A stretch of 64,000 nucleotides of DNA, taken from IMG/VR virus record IMGVR_UViG_3300007770_001284, positions 186,001-250,000 of that record. One strand, 5' to 3'. How positions within the stretch are numbered: position 1 is the first letter of the stretch; every line of letters begins with the position of its first letter. A model generated the notes under the pieces. It saw nothing but the letters and a program-made list of their open reading frames with translations. It did not search any database and was not told where the DNA came from. Positions 1 through 7,588 of the stretch are shown in pieces. A program made the translations under genes and the position numbers. The DNA is from a virus.

Positions 1-20
1 GTCGCGTTTTAGGAGAGAAA

Positions 21-623
21 GTGCATTGGACATCAGAAATTGATAACAAGATAGAGAAAGTTGAGTTACGAAAAAGCCCGCTCATTGTGAGAGTCAACAA
101 ATTCGATGAAGAATCCGCTAAGAAATTTAGCGATGAGATGGCTTTGGCTCACAATACAGGACAAGACATTATTCCAGTGGTCATTGATTCCTACGGTGGC
201 CAAGTTTATAGTCTTATGGCAATGATAAGTGCGATTAAGCATTCAGAGCTTCCGGTAGCGACGATTGTTGAGGGAAAAGCAATGTCATGTGGCGCTATTT
301 TGTTTTCTTTCGGTGAACAAGGCCGCAGGTTCATGGACCCAGACGCGACTTTAATGATTCATGACGTTTCTTCAATGGACATGGGGAAAGTGGAAGAGCT
401 AAAGGCTGGTGCCAAGGAAGCTGATCGGTTAAATGAAATTGTTTATAAGATGATGGCGCAAAACTGCGGAAAAGCAGATGATTATTTTATGCACATTGTT
501 GATAAAAAGAAACATGCTGACTGGTTCTTAGATGCAAAGCAGGCGAAGCGGCATGGGTTAGCAAATCAGCTCCGTGTTCCAAAGTTAAGCATAAAAGTTA
601 CTGTTGACATTGATTTTGAATAA
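21..623 (+). CDS. clpP: ClpP-like (S14) serine protease
   Basis: This is a ClpP-fold peptidase of 200 residues, the usual family length. The nucleophile is Ser89 in the motif KAMSCGA, matching the SMG turn of ClpP. The base is His114 in LMIHD, and the Asp is probably in the VDKKKHADW stretch before the typical C-terminal KRHGLANQL. A GTG start is preceded by AGGAGA. In bacteria ClpP works with Clp ATPases in cytoplasmic proteolysis; in phages, ClpP-fold enzymes can also serve as prohead proteases. It opens an operon-like run whose next gene starts on its stop codon. No partner ATPase is visible here. Family assignment is firm; the role (host takeover or capsid maturation) is open. Confidence 0.9.
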   Translation: MHWTSEIDNKIEKVELRKSPLIVRVNKFDEESAKKFSDEMALAHNTGQDIIPVVIDSYGGQVYSLMAMISAIKHSELPVATIVEGKAMSCGAILFSFGEQGRRFMDPDATLMIHDVSSMDMGKVEELKAGAKEADRLNEIVYKMMAQNCGKADDYFMHIVDKKKHADWFLDAKQAKRHGLANQLRVPKLSIKVTVDIDFE

Positions 624-1036
624 TGCTAGCTTACAGAACCAGGCGACTGGTAAAAACAGAAGACTTAAATTCAAGGGGAACTTTGTTCGGTGGTCGACTC
701 CTGGAGTGGATTGATGAAGAGGCTTCGATTTTTTGCTTTTGTCAATTAGGGACTAGAAATATCGTAACAGTTCACATGTCAGAGATCAATTTTAGACACC
801 CTGCAAAATTGGGTGATGTTATTGAATTCGGTACTGACATGGTTTCATTTGGCAACTCTTCCATAACACTTAAAATGATTGTAAGGAATAAGAGAACAAA
901 GAAGACTCTTTTATCTGTTGAGAAGATTGTATTTGTGGCTTTGAATGAATTTGGTGAACCAGCGCCGCATGGAGTAACGAAATTTTCAGAACGAGGTAGA
1001 TGGAAACAACTTAAAAAAGGGAACGAAGATGGATAA
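623..1036 (+). CDS. Acyl-CoA thioesterase, YciA-like hotdog fold
   Basis: The 137-residue protein fits a single hotdog domain. Residues 14-35 carry the YciA/BACH signature (DLNSRGTLFGGRLLEWIDE), where the Asp/Asn and the GG helix bind CoA and support hydrolysis. The later part has the usual five-strand pattern and a HGVTKF tail. Family members hydrolyse acyl-CoA in the cytoplasm and form hexamers. Its ATG overlaps the stop of the ClpP-like gene, so the two are translationally coupled. A lipid-metabolism enzyme is unusual in a phage; it may alter host acyl-CoA pools, which is inference. Confidence 0.85.
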   Translation: MLAYRTRRLVKTEDLNSRGTLFGGRLLEWIDEEASIFCFCQLGTRNIVTVHMSEINFRHPAKLGDVIEFGTDMVSFGNSSITLKMIVRNKRTKKTLLSVEKIVFVALNEFGEPAPHGVTKFSERGRWKQLKKGNEDG

Positions 1037-1979
1037 AGACTTTTATAATAGTTCAAGTGCGGCAAAGCTGGGGTGGGAACCATCGTGGTTCGGCTGTGAT
1101 GAGTTCGATATTGATCTTGTGAAAGCAGTCAAGAAGTGGCAACGCGGTAACGGACTGACAGCAGACGGTCTTGTTGGCCCCATGACATATCGTAGAGTGT
1201 GGACAGAAAGAGAAGCAAGCATTTCTGACTGGATGGATACTCTTCCGTTAAAGAAAAGTTATAGACAAGGCGAAAAATATATTGTTCATAATGGTCATTT
1301 TATCCCTATAGAGTGGGATAATGTAATTTTATGGGACGAACCCAGTGGCCATAAGTCTAAGAAGGGATGTTACACAGATTATTCTGGGAGAGAAGATAGG
1401 GCTCCTACGTTTTTTGTTAATCATTGGGACGTGTGCCTAAGCGCAGATAGCTGCGCGAAAGTCTTGAATAAGCGCGGTATCTCTGTGCATTTTTTAATTG
1501 ATAATGATGGAACGATTTTTCAAATGCTGGATACGCAACACAAGGCATGGCACGCTGGTATACCGAATGGTGTCGGGGGAAATTCAAAAGGGATTGGTGT
1601 GGAAATTTCGAATGCTTATTATACAAAGTACCAAGACTGGTATGTTAAGCATGGCTATGGCGAACGGCCCATTCAAGAGCATGGTTACGTTCATGGCTCC
1701 ACGCGGGAGCCATTTCTAGATTTCTATCCAATCCAACTTGAGGCTTTAAAGGCGCTATGGAAGGCTGTCCACGTCGGGTTAGGCATTCCACTGGAGTATC
1801 CGAAAAATTCGTCGGGGCATATCGAGACCAGCGTGCATAAAGAATGTGTACGAGGAAAATTTCAGGGATTCTGTAATCACTACAATTTTATTAGAACAAA
1901 AATTGATTGCGCTGGCCTGGATCTTCCCGCTCTTTTAGAGGAAGTTAAAAAAACGCCGATGTACTGTTTAGATAAATAG
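1029..1979 (+). CDS. Endolysin: peptidoglycan-binding domain plus N-acetylmuramoyl-L-alanine amidase
   Basis: Residues about 10-60 form a PG_binding_1 repeat (VKKWQRGNGLTADGLVGP). Residues about 125-300 form an Amidase_2 domain related to T7 lysozyme. Likely zinc ligands are His132 (FVNHWD), His284 (CNHYNF) and Cys294 (DCAG); His175 lies in the conserved AWHAG segment. The enzyme should cut the amide bond between MurNAc and the stem peptide at lysis. There is no signal peptide, so a holin is needed for release; a holin-like gene lies at 22.06 kb. It overlaps the upstream gene by 8 bases. Confidence 0.9.
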   Translation: MDKDFYNSSSAAKLGWEPSWFGCDEFDIDLVKAVKKWQRGNGLTADGLVGPMTYRRVWTEREASISDWMDTLPLKKSYRQGEKYIVHNGHFIPIEWDNVILWDEPSGHKSKKGCYTDYSGREDRAPTFFVNHWDVCLSADSCAKVLNKRGISVHFLIDNDGTIFQMLDTQHKAWHAGIPNGVGGNSKGIGVEISNAYYTKYQDWYVKHGYGERPIQEHGYVHGSTREPFLDFYPIQLEALKALWKAVHVGLGIPLEYPKNSSGHIETSVHKECVRGKFQGFCNHYNFIRTKIDCAGLDLPALLEEVKKTPMYCLDK

Positions 1980-2007
1980 CATATAATTGGTGTCATCAGG
2001 AGATGAT

Positions 2008-3015
2008 ATGCGAACAGTACATATAGATTATCTTTGGGTTGATGGGTTTGACACACCAGCAATTAGATCAAAGACGAAAGTCCAGCCGCTGAAGAGTGAC
2101 GACGACGAATCTTTTGAATTAGAAATTGAGCCGTGGAATTTTGATGGTTCCTCCACTGGGCAAGCCACCACAGCAGATTCAGAAAGAGTACTTCTTCCTG
2201 CTCGACTTTATCAAGTTTCTCCTGCGCATTATCTTCTTTTATGTGAAGTATGCAATGTTGATGAAACACCCCACGAGACGAATTATCGCGAGACGTTGCG
2301 GATATTTTTAGATGAAAATCCTCAGAAAAATATGTGGGTCGGATTTGAGCAAGAGTTTTTCTTAACCGATCAGAACAAAAATATTTTCTGGCCTGATGGA
2401 GCTGGTGAACCGATCAATGACCCGCGCTATTATTGTTCAGTTGGCGGTGATAGGGTAAAGAAGCGTAATCTGGTAAGGTCTCACGCAACAGGCTGTTGGG
2501 ATATTGGAATTCAGATTGTAGGGTATAATGCAGAGGTGGCTCCAGGCCAGTGGGAATTTCAATGTTTTGCAGAAGACGCATTACGAGCGTGTGATGATTT
2601 GTGGGTTGCTAGATATATGCTATCTTTATTATCTGAAACCGAAGACTTGGGGGTCGATTGGTCACCCAAGCCCCATGCCGGGTGGAATGGTAGCGGTTGC
2701 CACACAAACTTTTCTACAATGGAAATGAGAGATGTTGGTGGAGAGATGGCTTTTAACGAGATATTAGAGAAGATGAAGCAATTTCATCCTTCAACAGTAG
2801 AAAATTACGGAACGGGAAACGATCTCAGACTCGTCGGTGCGTACGAAACATCAAGCTATAATAAATTTACACACGGAATTGGCAGCCGAGATACATCGGT
2901 TAGAATACCCAATTCTGTCCCCAAGAATGAGTGGAAGGGATATCTCGAAGATCGGCGCCCTTCCTCTAATTGCGATCCCTATCGGGTAGTGTTTGAACTG
3001 CTGAAATTTGTGTAA
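2008..3015 (+). CDS. Glutamine synthetase, eukaryotic-type GSII family
   Basis: The 335-residue protein is a full-length GSII. Visible motifs are PWNFDGSSTGQA (residues 42-53), the metal-binding FEQEF (113-117), NAEVAPGQWEFQ (174-185) and the NGSGCHTNFST segment, followed by the arginine-rich C-terminal substrate site. GSII makes glutamine from glutamate, ammonia and ATP. The ATG at this position has AGGAGA 5-10 bases upstream and is preferred to an in-frame TTG 21 bases earlier. A TATAAT hexamer sits at 1982-1987, with only a weak -35. GSII is common in eukaryotes and some bacteria but unexpected in a phage; nitrogen provisioning for nucleotide synthesis is the simplest role. Confidence 0.93.
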   Translation: MRTVHIDYLWVDGFDTPAIRSKTKVQPLKSDDDESFELEIEPWNFDGSSTGQATTADSERVLLPARLYQVSPAHYLLLCEVCNVDETPHETNYRETLRIFLDENPQKNMWVGFEQEFFLTDQNKNIFWPDGAGEPINDPRYYCSVGGDRVKKRNLVRSHATGCWDIGIQIVGYNAEVAPGQWEFQCFAEDALRACDDLWVARYMLSLLSETEDLGVDWSPKPHAGWNGSGCHTNFSTMEMRDVGGEMAFNEILEKMKQFHPSTVENYGTGNDLRLVGAYETSSYNKFTHGIGSRDTSVRIPNSVPKNEWKGYLEDRRPSSNCDPYRVVFELLKFV

Positions 3016-3072
3016 TACTCACTCACCACCGAATACTTAACAATAGTTCGTTCGTTTCCGTGGTGATAAAGT
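3016..3072 (+). other. Intergenic spacer with an inverted repeat
   Basis: This short gap holds a 7-bp inverted repeat (TCACCAC near 3023, GTGGTGA near 3060) closing a long A/T-rich loop. No clear promoter or U-tract is visible, so its function is unknown. Confidence 0.3.
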
Positions 3073-3315
3073 ATGTCTAACACAAAAGCTTCTGATACTA
3101 TTTTGCGACTTCGCGCTCTTAGAGAGAAATTATGCGGTCACGATGTACCTTGGCAAGAGGCTTTTGAAGTTAGAGACGCTGTAGTCGAGCAGCTGTGTGA
3201 ATTACATGCATGCGCGAGTAGAGATGGCGCTGAGCTTCATATTGTGCAAGCAAAAATTGTTTCTATTCTTGAATATTTACATGTAGAGATCGAGTGCAAT
3301 GAGGAGAACAAGTAA
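3073..3315 (+). CDS. Hypothetical small helical protein
   Basis: I do not recognise this 80-residue protein. It is predicted to be mostly alpha-helical (ILRLRALREKL, QAKIVSILEYLHVEIE) and contains two Cys in CELHACAS. It is followed by a TAATG overlap with the next gene, so the pair is probably co-translated. There is no signal peptide or membrane segment. Confidence 0.6.
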   Translation: MSNTKASDTILRLRALREKLCGHDVPWQEAFEVRDAVVEQLCELHACASRDGAELHIVQAKIVSILEYLHVEIECNEENK

Positions 3316-3644
3316 TGCCAGCTCAAGACAATGATGGGTGGAGTGAATATTCAAGACTAGTCCTCAAAGAGCTAGAGACCTTGGCCGCCAGTATTCAATC
3401 TTTGAATTCAGAAATTCAAGAGCTTAAGCAAGAAATTGCAAGAATGCGAGAACGAGAAGATCGCGTTGATGATCTTAAGATGTGGAAAGAAAAAATCGAT
3501 GAGGTGGCTTCCCCCACCCAGCTACAGGTCATGGTAAAAGAAGTTGAAGACTTGAAGCTTTTCAAGACAAAAGCGATCACTGTTTTTGCGGTTGTACAGT
3601 TTGGTATGGCTCTTGCGATGTGGGCACTTAACTACTTTAAATGA
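3315..3644 (+). CDS. Coiled-coil protein with C-terminal membrane anchor
   Basis: Residues about 15-85 form a long charged coiled coil (LETLAASIQSLNSEIQELKQ). The last 25 residues are a hydrophobic helix (ITVFAVVQFGMALAMWAL) that should insert in the membrane, tail-anchored. This architecture resembles small inner-membrane phage proteins such as lysis accessory factors, but no family is certain. It starts on the stop codon of the preceding gene. Confidence 0.65.
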   Translation: MPAQDNDGWSEYSRLVLKELETLAASIQSLNSEIQELKQEIARMREREDRVDDLKMWKEKIDEVASPTQLQVMVKEVEDLKLFKTKAITVFAVVQFGMALAMWALNYFK

Positions 3645-3693
3645 TGTAAATTTCGAATTTTTATATTATCATTTTTTGTAGGATGAGAGTATA

Positions 3694-4167
3694 ATGAATT
3701 CGTGGGTTCCACCAAGGTCGCCGTTTGATCTTTTGCAAGAGCGTTTCTGGCCAGATGGTTGGAAAATTCTTGTTACGTGCTTATTGTTAAACCAAACATC
3801 ACGTAAGCAGGTTGAACCGATGATTGAAAGGTTTTTCCAGCGCTATCCTTCCCCAGAAGTGCTAGCACACGCTGATCAAGAAGAATTGTATCATTACATC
3901 AAGGCGCTTGGATTAGCAAACAAGCGGGTAAAAACGCTTAAACGCTTCAGTCAAGAATTTTTAGAGGGGAATTGGACATCTGCGAAGGACCTCTACGGGT
4001 GCGGAAAGTATGCGGATGATACATACCGCATTTTCATCGTTGGAGATTGGCGAGAAACCTCGCCAAATGATCATGCCTTGAGCGATTATCACGGATGGTT
4101 ACAATCTTCTGATAATTCCTATAATAAAAATCGATGTGTGGAGGAAATATGGACACCGAAGAATTGA
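3694..4167 (+). CDS. HhH-GPD DNA glycosylase, MBD4 catalytic-domain type
   Basis: The 157-residue protein matches the isolated catalytic domain of MBD4-type mismatch glycosylases. Helix-hairpin-helix residues are about 98-109 (DLYGCGKYADD), and the catalytic Asp is Asp126 in SPNDHALSDYHGWL. The N-terminal half has the family pattern LLLNQTSRKQVEPM. Such enzymes remove T or U opposite G. There is no iron-sulphur cluster motif, as in MBD4. The ATG is preceded by AGGATGAG. The next gene overlaps its 3' end. In this phage it may repair deaminated cytosine or act on modified bases; the substrate is inference. Confidence 0.85.
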   Translation: MNSWVPPRSPFDLLQERFWPDGWKILVTCLLLNQTSRKQVEPMIERFFQRYPSPEVLAHADQEELYHYIKALGLANKRVKTLKRFSQEFLEGNWTSAKDLYGCGKYADDTYRIFIVGDWRETSPNDHALSDYHGWLQSSDNSYNKNRCVEEIWTPKN

Positions 4168-4388
4168 AATTAACAGATAACGCGATATCACATATCGCCC
4201 AGCTTTTGCAGATGGCAATCCTAACAGGAACAGACATCATGGACAATCTTCGATCTGCGACGTTTGTTGCATATGAAGGGACAGTGGACATCCATCCGGA
4301 TTACCATGAAACGTTCCAGGAGGGAATTCAGCGAATGGTTGAGGCAGTACAAGACGTCGCCTCTGATGGAGAAACCACGGATGAGTGA
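4149..4388 (+). CDS. Hypothetical 79-residue acidic protein
   Basis: The protein is not recognised. It is acidic and helical at both ends, with a central beta-like stretch (RSATFVAYEGTVDIHP). The start was chosen because GGAGGAA precedes this ATG; an earlier in-frame ATG lies 15 bases upstream. It lies inside the overlap between the glycosylase and the pyrophosphatase, so all three are probably co-expressed. Confidence 0.55.
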   Translation: MDTEELKLTDNAISHIAQLLQMAILTGTDIMDNLRSATFVAYEGTVDIHPDYHETFQEGIQRMVEAVQDVASDGETTDE

Positions 4389-4767
4389 GACTGTCAGCAA
4401 TGAATTAGCTGAAATTTTTCGTTTACGTGAAAAGTTTATGCGTACATTACGAGCAAAGAAGCCCACCGAGTATCCGACTTGGCCGATTGATCTTTCTGAT
4501 AAAAAGAACCAGCAACATGTTAGAGATATGGCTCTACGTGGTGTTGAAGAAATGTTTGAGGCATTACAACATTTGAAAAACTGGAAGCCTCATCGAGACA
4601 CAGAATTACAAGAAGTTGATAGGGAAGAATTTTTAGAGGAAATTGTTGATGCATTCAATTACTTTTTCTCTGTGCTGGTCCTTGTCGGGGTTAATTCTGA
4701 TGAGCTTTTTGCTGCGTATTGTCGAAAGGATGAAATCATTCATTCGCGATTGGAGACGGGATATTGA
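4381..4767 (+). CDS. All-alpha NTP pyrophosphatase (dimeric dUTPase/dCTPase superfamily)
   Basis: The 128-residue helical protein carries the metal-binding signature of the MazG/dimeric dUTPase superfamily: EEMFEALQ near residue 60 and EEFLEEIVDAFNYFF near residues 80-95 (ExxxD). Members hydrolyse dUTP, or dCTP in T4 gp56, to the monophosphate plus pyrophosphate. The preferred ATG overlaps the stop of the preceding gene. It could keep uracil out of phage DNA, or deplete dCTP if the phage replaces cytosine. The sequence alone does not say which nucleotide is used. Confidence 0.8.
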   Translation: MSETVSNELAEIFRLREKFMRTLRAKKPTEYPTWPIDLSDKKNQQHVRDMALRGVEEMFEALQHLKNWKPHRDTELQEVDREEFLEEIVDAFNYFFSVLVLVGVNSDELFAAYCRKDEIIHSRLETGY

Positions 4768-4785
4768 CGATACTTATAGTACGCT

Positions 4786-5541
4786 ATGTCGTCGACTTCC
4801 CGTCAAATTCAGAGAAGAGTCCGGATGCTGAAGGCAGAATTGCGAATGTTGCAAAATTATTATGATGAGTCTTCTATTGTTTTAGTTGAGTATGAAGAGG
4901 AGTGGACTTCTGATCTCACTTATTTTCTTTTAAAGTACAATAATGAAAAAAAGTCTCTCGCCAGCTCAGATAACCAGTCTTTTGATATTGGACCCGTAAA
5001 GGGAGATGGTTGGGAAGAGAGGAATGCTCGTCGAAAACAACGCGATGATCGTATCAAGGCTCGCCGCGGCAAAAAGTGGGGTAGAGAAGCAAAAGAAAAG
5101 AATGCTAATACCCCACTTGAAAAAGACACCACGCCAGAATGGGCAAGAAAACTTTTTCGTGAAATTGCGAAATTAACGCATCCTGACAAAGCGCCAGAAG
5201 ATTCAAAAGAGAAGTTTTCAAAAATATTTCGGCGGGCATCTGCAGCAATTGATGGCGAAGACTATAAAGAGCTACTATCTCTTGCAATGGATTTAGATTT
5301 GTCTTTTGACATGTTAGATCAAGAGTTACGTCCCTTATTAGAACAACGAGTAGTTGATATGAGGGCTAAAATAAAGGCTCTTGAGGAAAAAGCCTCATGG
5401 ATTTGGGGTGAGAATTTCGGTATGTCTGCCCTCCGTGCAGAAGTCCTACAGCGGATATTGACACAGTCTGGAATAAGCAGATCGTTAGAAGAGCTAAAAG
5501 ATGAAATTGAGAAAAGAGAAGAGCAAAGTACAAGAGGGTAA
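4786..5541 (+). CDS. J-domain (DnaJ-like) co-chaperone with coiled coil
   Basis: Residues about 115-170 form a J-like domain with the diagnostic HPD at 132-134 (KLTHPDKAPED), preceded by the usual basic helix. In DnaJ proteins HPD stimulates DnaK ATPase. The flanking regions are coiled coil (residues 5-50 and 190-250), and the G/F-rich region and zinc fingers of DnaJ are absent. It may recruit host DnaK to a phage substrate. A weak start context leaves an internal ATG at 4825 possible. Its 3' end overlaps the next gene. Confidence 0.75.
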   Translation: MSSTSRQIQRRVRMLKAELRMLQNYYDESSIVLVEYEEEWTSDLTYFLLKYNNEKKSLASSDNQSFDIGPVKGDGWEERNARRKQRDDRIKARRGKKWGREAKEKNANTPLEKDTTPEWARKLFREIAKLTHPDKAPEDSKEKFSKIFRRASAAIDGEDYKELLSLAMDLDLSFDMLDQELRPLLEQRVVDMRAKIKALEEKASWIWGENFGMSALRAEVLQRILTQSGISRSLEELKDEIEKREEQSTRG

Positions 5542-5713
5542 GATAGCGCATGTGGTCGATACCCACTGCGGTATCGGTGATGACGGTCTATCTTATATTC
5601 TTGAACCTGGAATGAGCGGTCTTGTGGTGTCTATCACACCAGAAATTACGACGTTGCTTATTCATGATAGACTTGTAGACGTTAGAGGATATAGCCTGGA
5701 AGCTTTATCATGA
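5501..5713 (+). CDS. Hypothetical small beta-rich protein
   Basis: The 70-residue protein is unrecognised. It has a basic N-terminus followed by alternating hydrophobic strands (GLVVSITPEITTLLIHD), suggesting a small beta barrel similar in style to several KOW/SH3-like proteins elsewhere in the window. It overlaps the J-domain gene by about 40 bases and the next gene by four. Confidence 0.55.
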   Translation: MKLRKEKSKVQEGKIAHVVDTHCGIGDDGLSYILEPGMSGLVVSITPEITTLLIHDRLVDVRGYSLEALS

Positions 5714-6546
5714 AACGTATTTCAAGAAAGTATTTAAGCAAAATAATAAAAGAAGAGCTACATCTGCATAATCTCTTGGAATCGAATGTGAAGTCTGCTC
5801 GTGGGATGTCCAATCGTGTTACAAGAGCGATTATGGACCTTGTAAAGGATGGTGCCACAAATAGAGAGCGCTATGTTGTATTAACAATAGATGACTTAAT
5901 CGATGACGAAGGATATCGGTCGCAAGCCACGACTGCGTATAATCTGGATATTGACTTTATTCCCGGAAAAATAAACAGGCAGGCCGCTGATGAGGACTTC
6001 GAAGAATCAGACGCTTATTTAAGCGTTTCTCTTTTCGTAAACGAGGGTTCAGAACTGCATGTTTCGGGAGATGATATTAACAGGACGGGTGACCCTGGAA
6101 TTCATTTAACGATTATAAAGCCTGTAGAGTTAACAGGTGCAGATTTATCGACACTTCGAACAGAAATTTCAAATTCTGTTCGTCATGAAATGGAACATAT
6201 GACACAAAACCTTCCTCGCTATTATCAAGGGATGGAAAAACCTGACGGTGGTCGGTATGCATATGACGAATTTGATATTTCTGGAGAGCCAGAATCTGAT
6301 CGCGCGAAAGACTATTATCTCGATCCGAAGGAAGTGTCCGCTCATATTATGGGTTATGCACAGAATACATCATCAATAAGCGATTTAGAAGAAGAAATTC
6401 GAGAGATGCTTGATAATTGGGCTAGCCCAGACTGGGAGAAGCGTAAAAATGTTTTAATAGCTCCTGGTGACGTAGACATAATAGCGAATGCTTGGCTAGA
6501 TTGGGCAAAGAAGCATCTTCGAGGGAAACGATTTCAAGGGAAATAA
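5710..6546 (+). CDS. HExxH metallopeptidase-like protein with CTS-like N-terminus
   Basis: The 278-residue protein carries HEMEH at residues 159-163, a zinc-protease signature, and a downstream Glu208 in DPKEVSAH that could be the third ligand. The first 18 residues (ISRKYLSKIIKEELHL) resemble the targeting helix seen on the cargo proteins at 43-55 kb. The C-terminal domain is related to the last domain of the 707-residue polyprotein at 53.1 kb, which has HELEH and a matching Glu. No signal peptide is present. I infer a virion-packaged protease; the substrate is unknown. Confidence 0.7.
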   Translation: MKRISRKYLSKIIKEELHLHNLLESNVKSARGMSNRVTRAIMDLVKDGATNRERYVVLTIDDLIDDEGYRSQATTAYNLDIDFIPGKINRQAADEDFEESDAYLSVSLFVNEGSELHVSGDDINRTGDPGIHLTIIKPVELTGADLSTLRTEISNSVRHEMEHMTQNLPRYYQGMEKPDGGRYAYDEFDISGEPESDRAKDYYLDPKEVSAHIMGYAQNTSSISDLEEEIREMLDNWASPDWEKRKNVLIAPGDVDIIANAWLDWAKKHLRGKRFQGK

Positions 6547-6591
6547 AAGTGAGTGATCATTCTAAAGGACATATACTGAGGTTAGAATATA

Positions 6592-7515
6592 GTGTTTGAA
6601 ATTTATATTCCATTTTATAACAGCCCGTTTTGTGCTGAGTATCAAGCGAAAACGCTGCGAGCATTTATGCGTGACGAAGATGTTACACTAATCTTTGTTG
6701 ATAACAATATGGGGTATCACCCAGAGGCCTCTTTACGAATTATTGAGATTTGCAAAGAGTATGATATAGAGCTTATTGTTAACAATGATCCGCTCTGTGC
6801 GAAATTTCAAGAGGGAATAGCGCAAGGTCATGTATCTACTTCCGATAAGCTGGGCCATACGCTTAATTTGATTTATGGCGTAGTCCAGCAAAGAAAACCT
6901 GATTATTTTGGGTTTCTCGATCAGGATTGTTTCGCGTTTAAGCCCGTTCAGCTTAAAGAATATCTAGATGAGCACGGCGCGTACGGAAAGGTGGTCCCAA
7001 CACATCCGGACGAAAGTCATGTGACACGATCTGGCGAGCATGTGTGGAATTTACATGTGATGTGTAATTTTTTTAAGCGAGATTTTCTTTCTAACATGAA
7101 CGTTAATTTTATGCCAGGGAGCTGGTGCGAGAGGCTTGGTTATGGCTATGATGTCATACTAGACACGGGAGGAGTTAATTGGTGGACAATGTATAAAGAC
7201 ATGGATCGATCTCAGTATGTGCTACCAGAAGAACATTTTCTGTATTATGATGATATTTCTCTCCTTGACCCCAATAATGATAGTCCTACTAAGACTCTTT
7301 ATGAAGTGCTTGACAACAAGTGGGTGCATATGGTCCACGCCGCAAATTCTGGTGCAGCAGCAGACTATCTTAAGCCAAAAACTTCATATATGAAGGGATT
7401 CCTTGATTTTGCGTTATTGGATGCGGGTGCCGTTGGTGCCAGCCCTCGTCCAGAGTCTGACTTCATACCGTCGTACAGAGACCCGAACCGTCATTTTTCT
7501 TTTGAGGGTTCCTAA
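6592..7515 (+). CDS. Glycosyltransferase-like protein (GT-A type)
   Basis: The 307-residue protein begins with a Rossmann-like strand and loop (FEIYIPFYNSP) and holds a DxD-like motif (FLDQDCFAF) near residue 110, typical of metal-dependent GT-A enzymes. The second half is rich in aromatic residues, as expected for an acceptor site. It would transfer a sugar from an NDP-sugar. A GTG start is used. It is upstream of the sugar-nucleotide genes at 12.3-16.4 kb and may use their product. Donor and acceptor are unknown. Confidence 0.65.
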   Translation: MFEIYIPFYNSPFCAEYQAKTLRAFMRDEDVTLIFVDNNMGYHPEASLRIIEICKEYDIELIVNNDPLCAKFQEGIAQGHVSTSDKLGHTLNLIYGVVQQRKPDYFGFLDQDCFAFKPVQLKEYLDEHGAYGKVVPTHPDESHVTRSGEHVWNLHVMCNFFKRDFLSNMNVNFMPGSWCERLGYGYDVILDTGGVNWWTMYKDMDRSQYVLPEEHFLYYDDISLLDPNNDSPTKTLYEVLDNKWVHMVHAANSGAAADYLKPKTSYMKGFLDFALLDAGAVGASPRPESDFIPSYRDPNRHFSFEGS

Positions 7516-7540
7516 ACCCACAAGATTAATTTACGTTAAG

Positions 7541-7569
7541 CTGAAAAAACCTCTCATACCCTCTATAAT
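7541..7569 (+). promoter_or_regulatory. Putative promoter for DNA polymerase gene
   Basis: CTGAAA, a 17-base spacer and a perfect TATAAT precede the polymerase start by about 20 bases. Confidence 0.6.
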
Positions 7570-7588
7570 ACATCACATTGGAGGTTTT

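Noticed and set aside
7403-7588. N-terminal extension of DNA polymerase III alpha
   Set aside because: It overlaps the glycosyltransferase and lacks a ribosome site; GGAGG before the GTG and the PHP domain start fit the shorter form.
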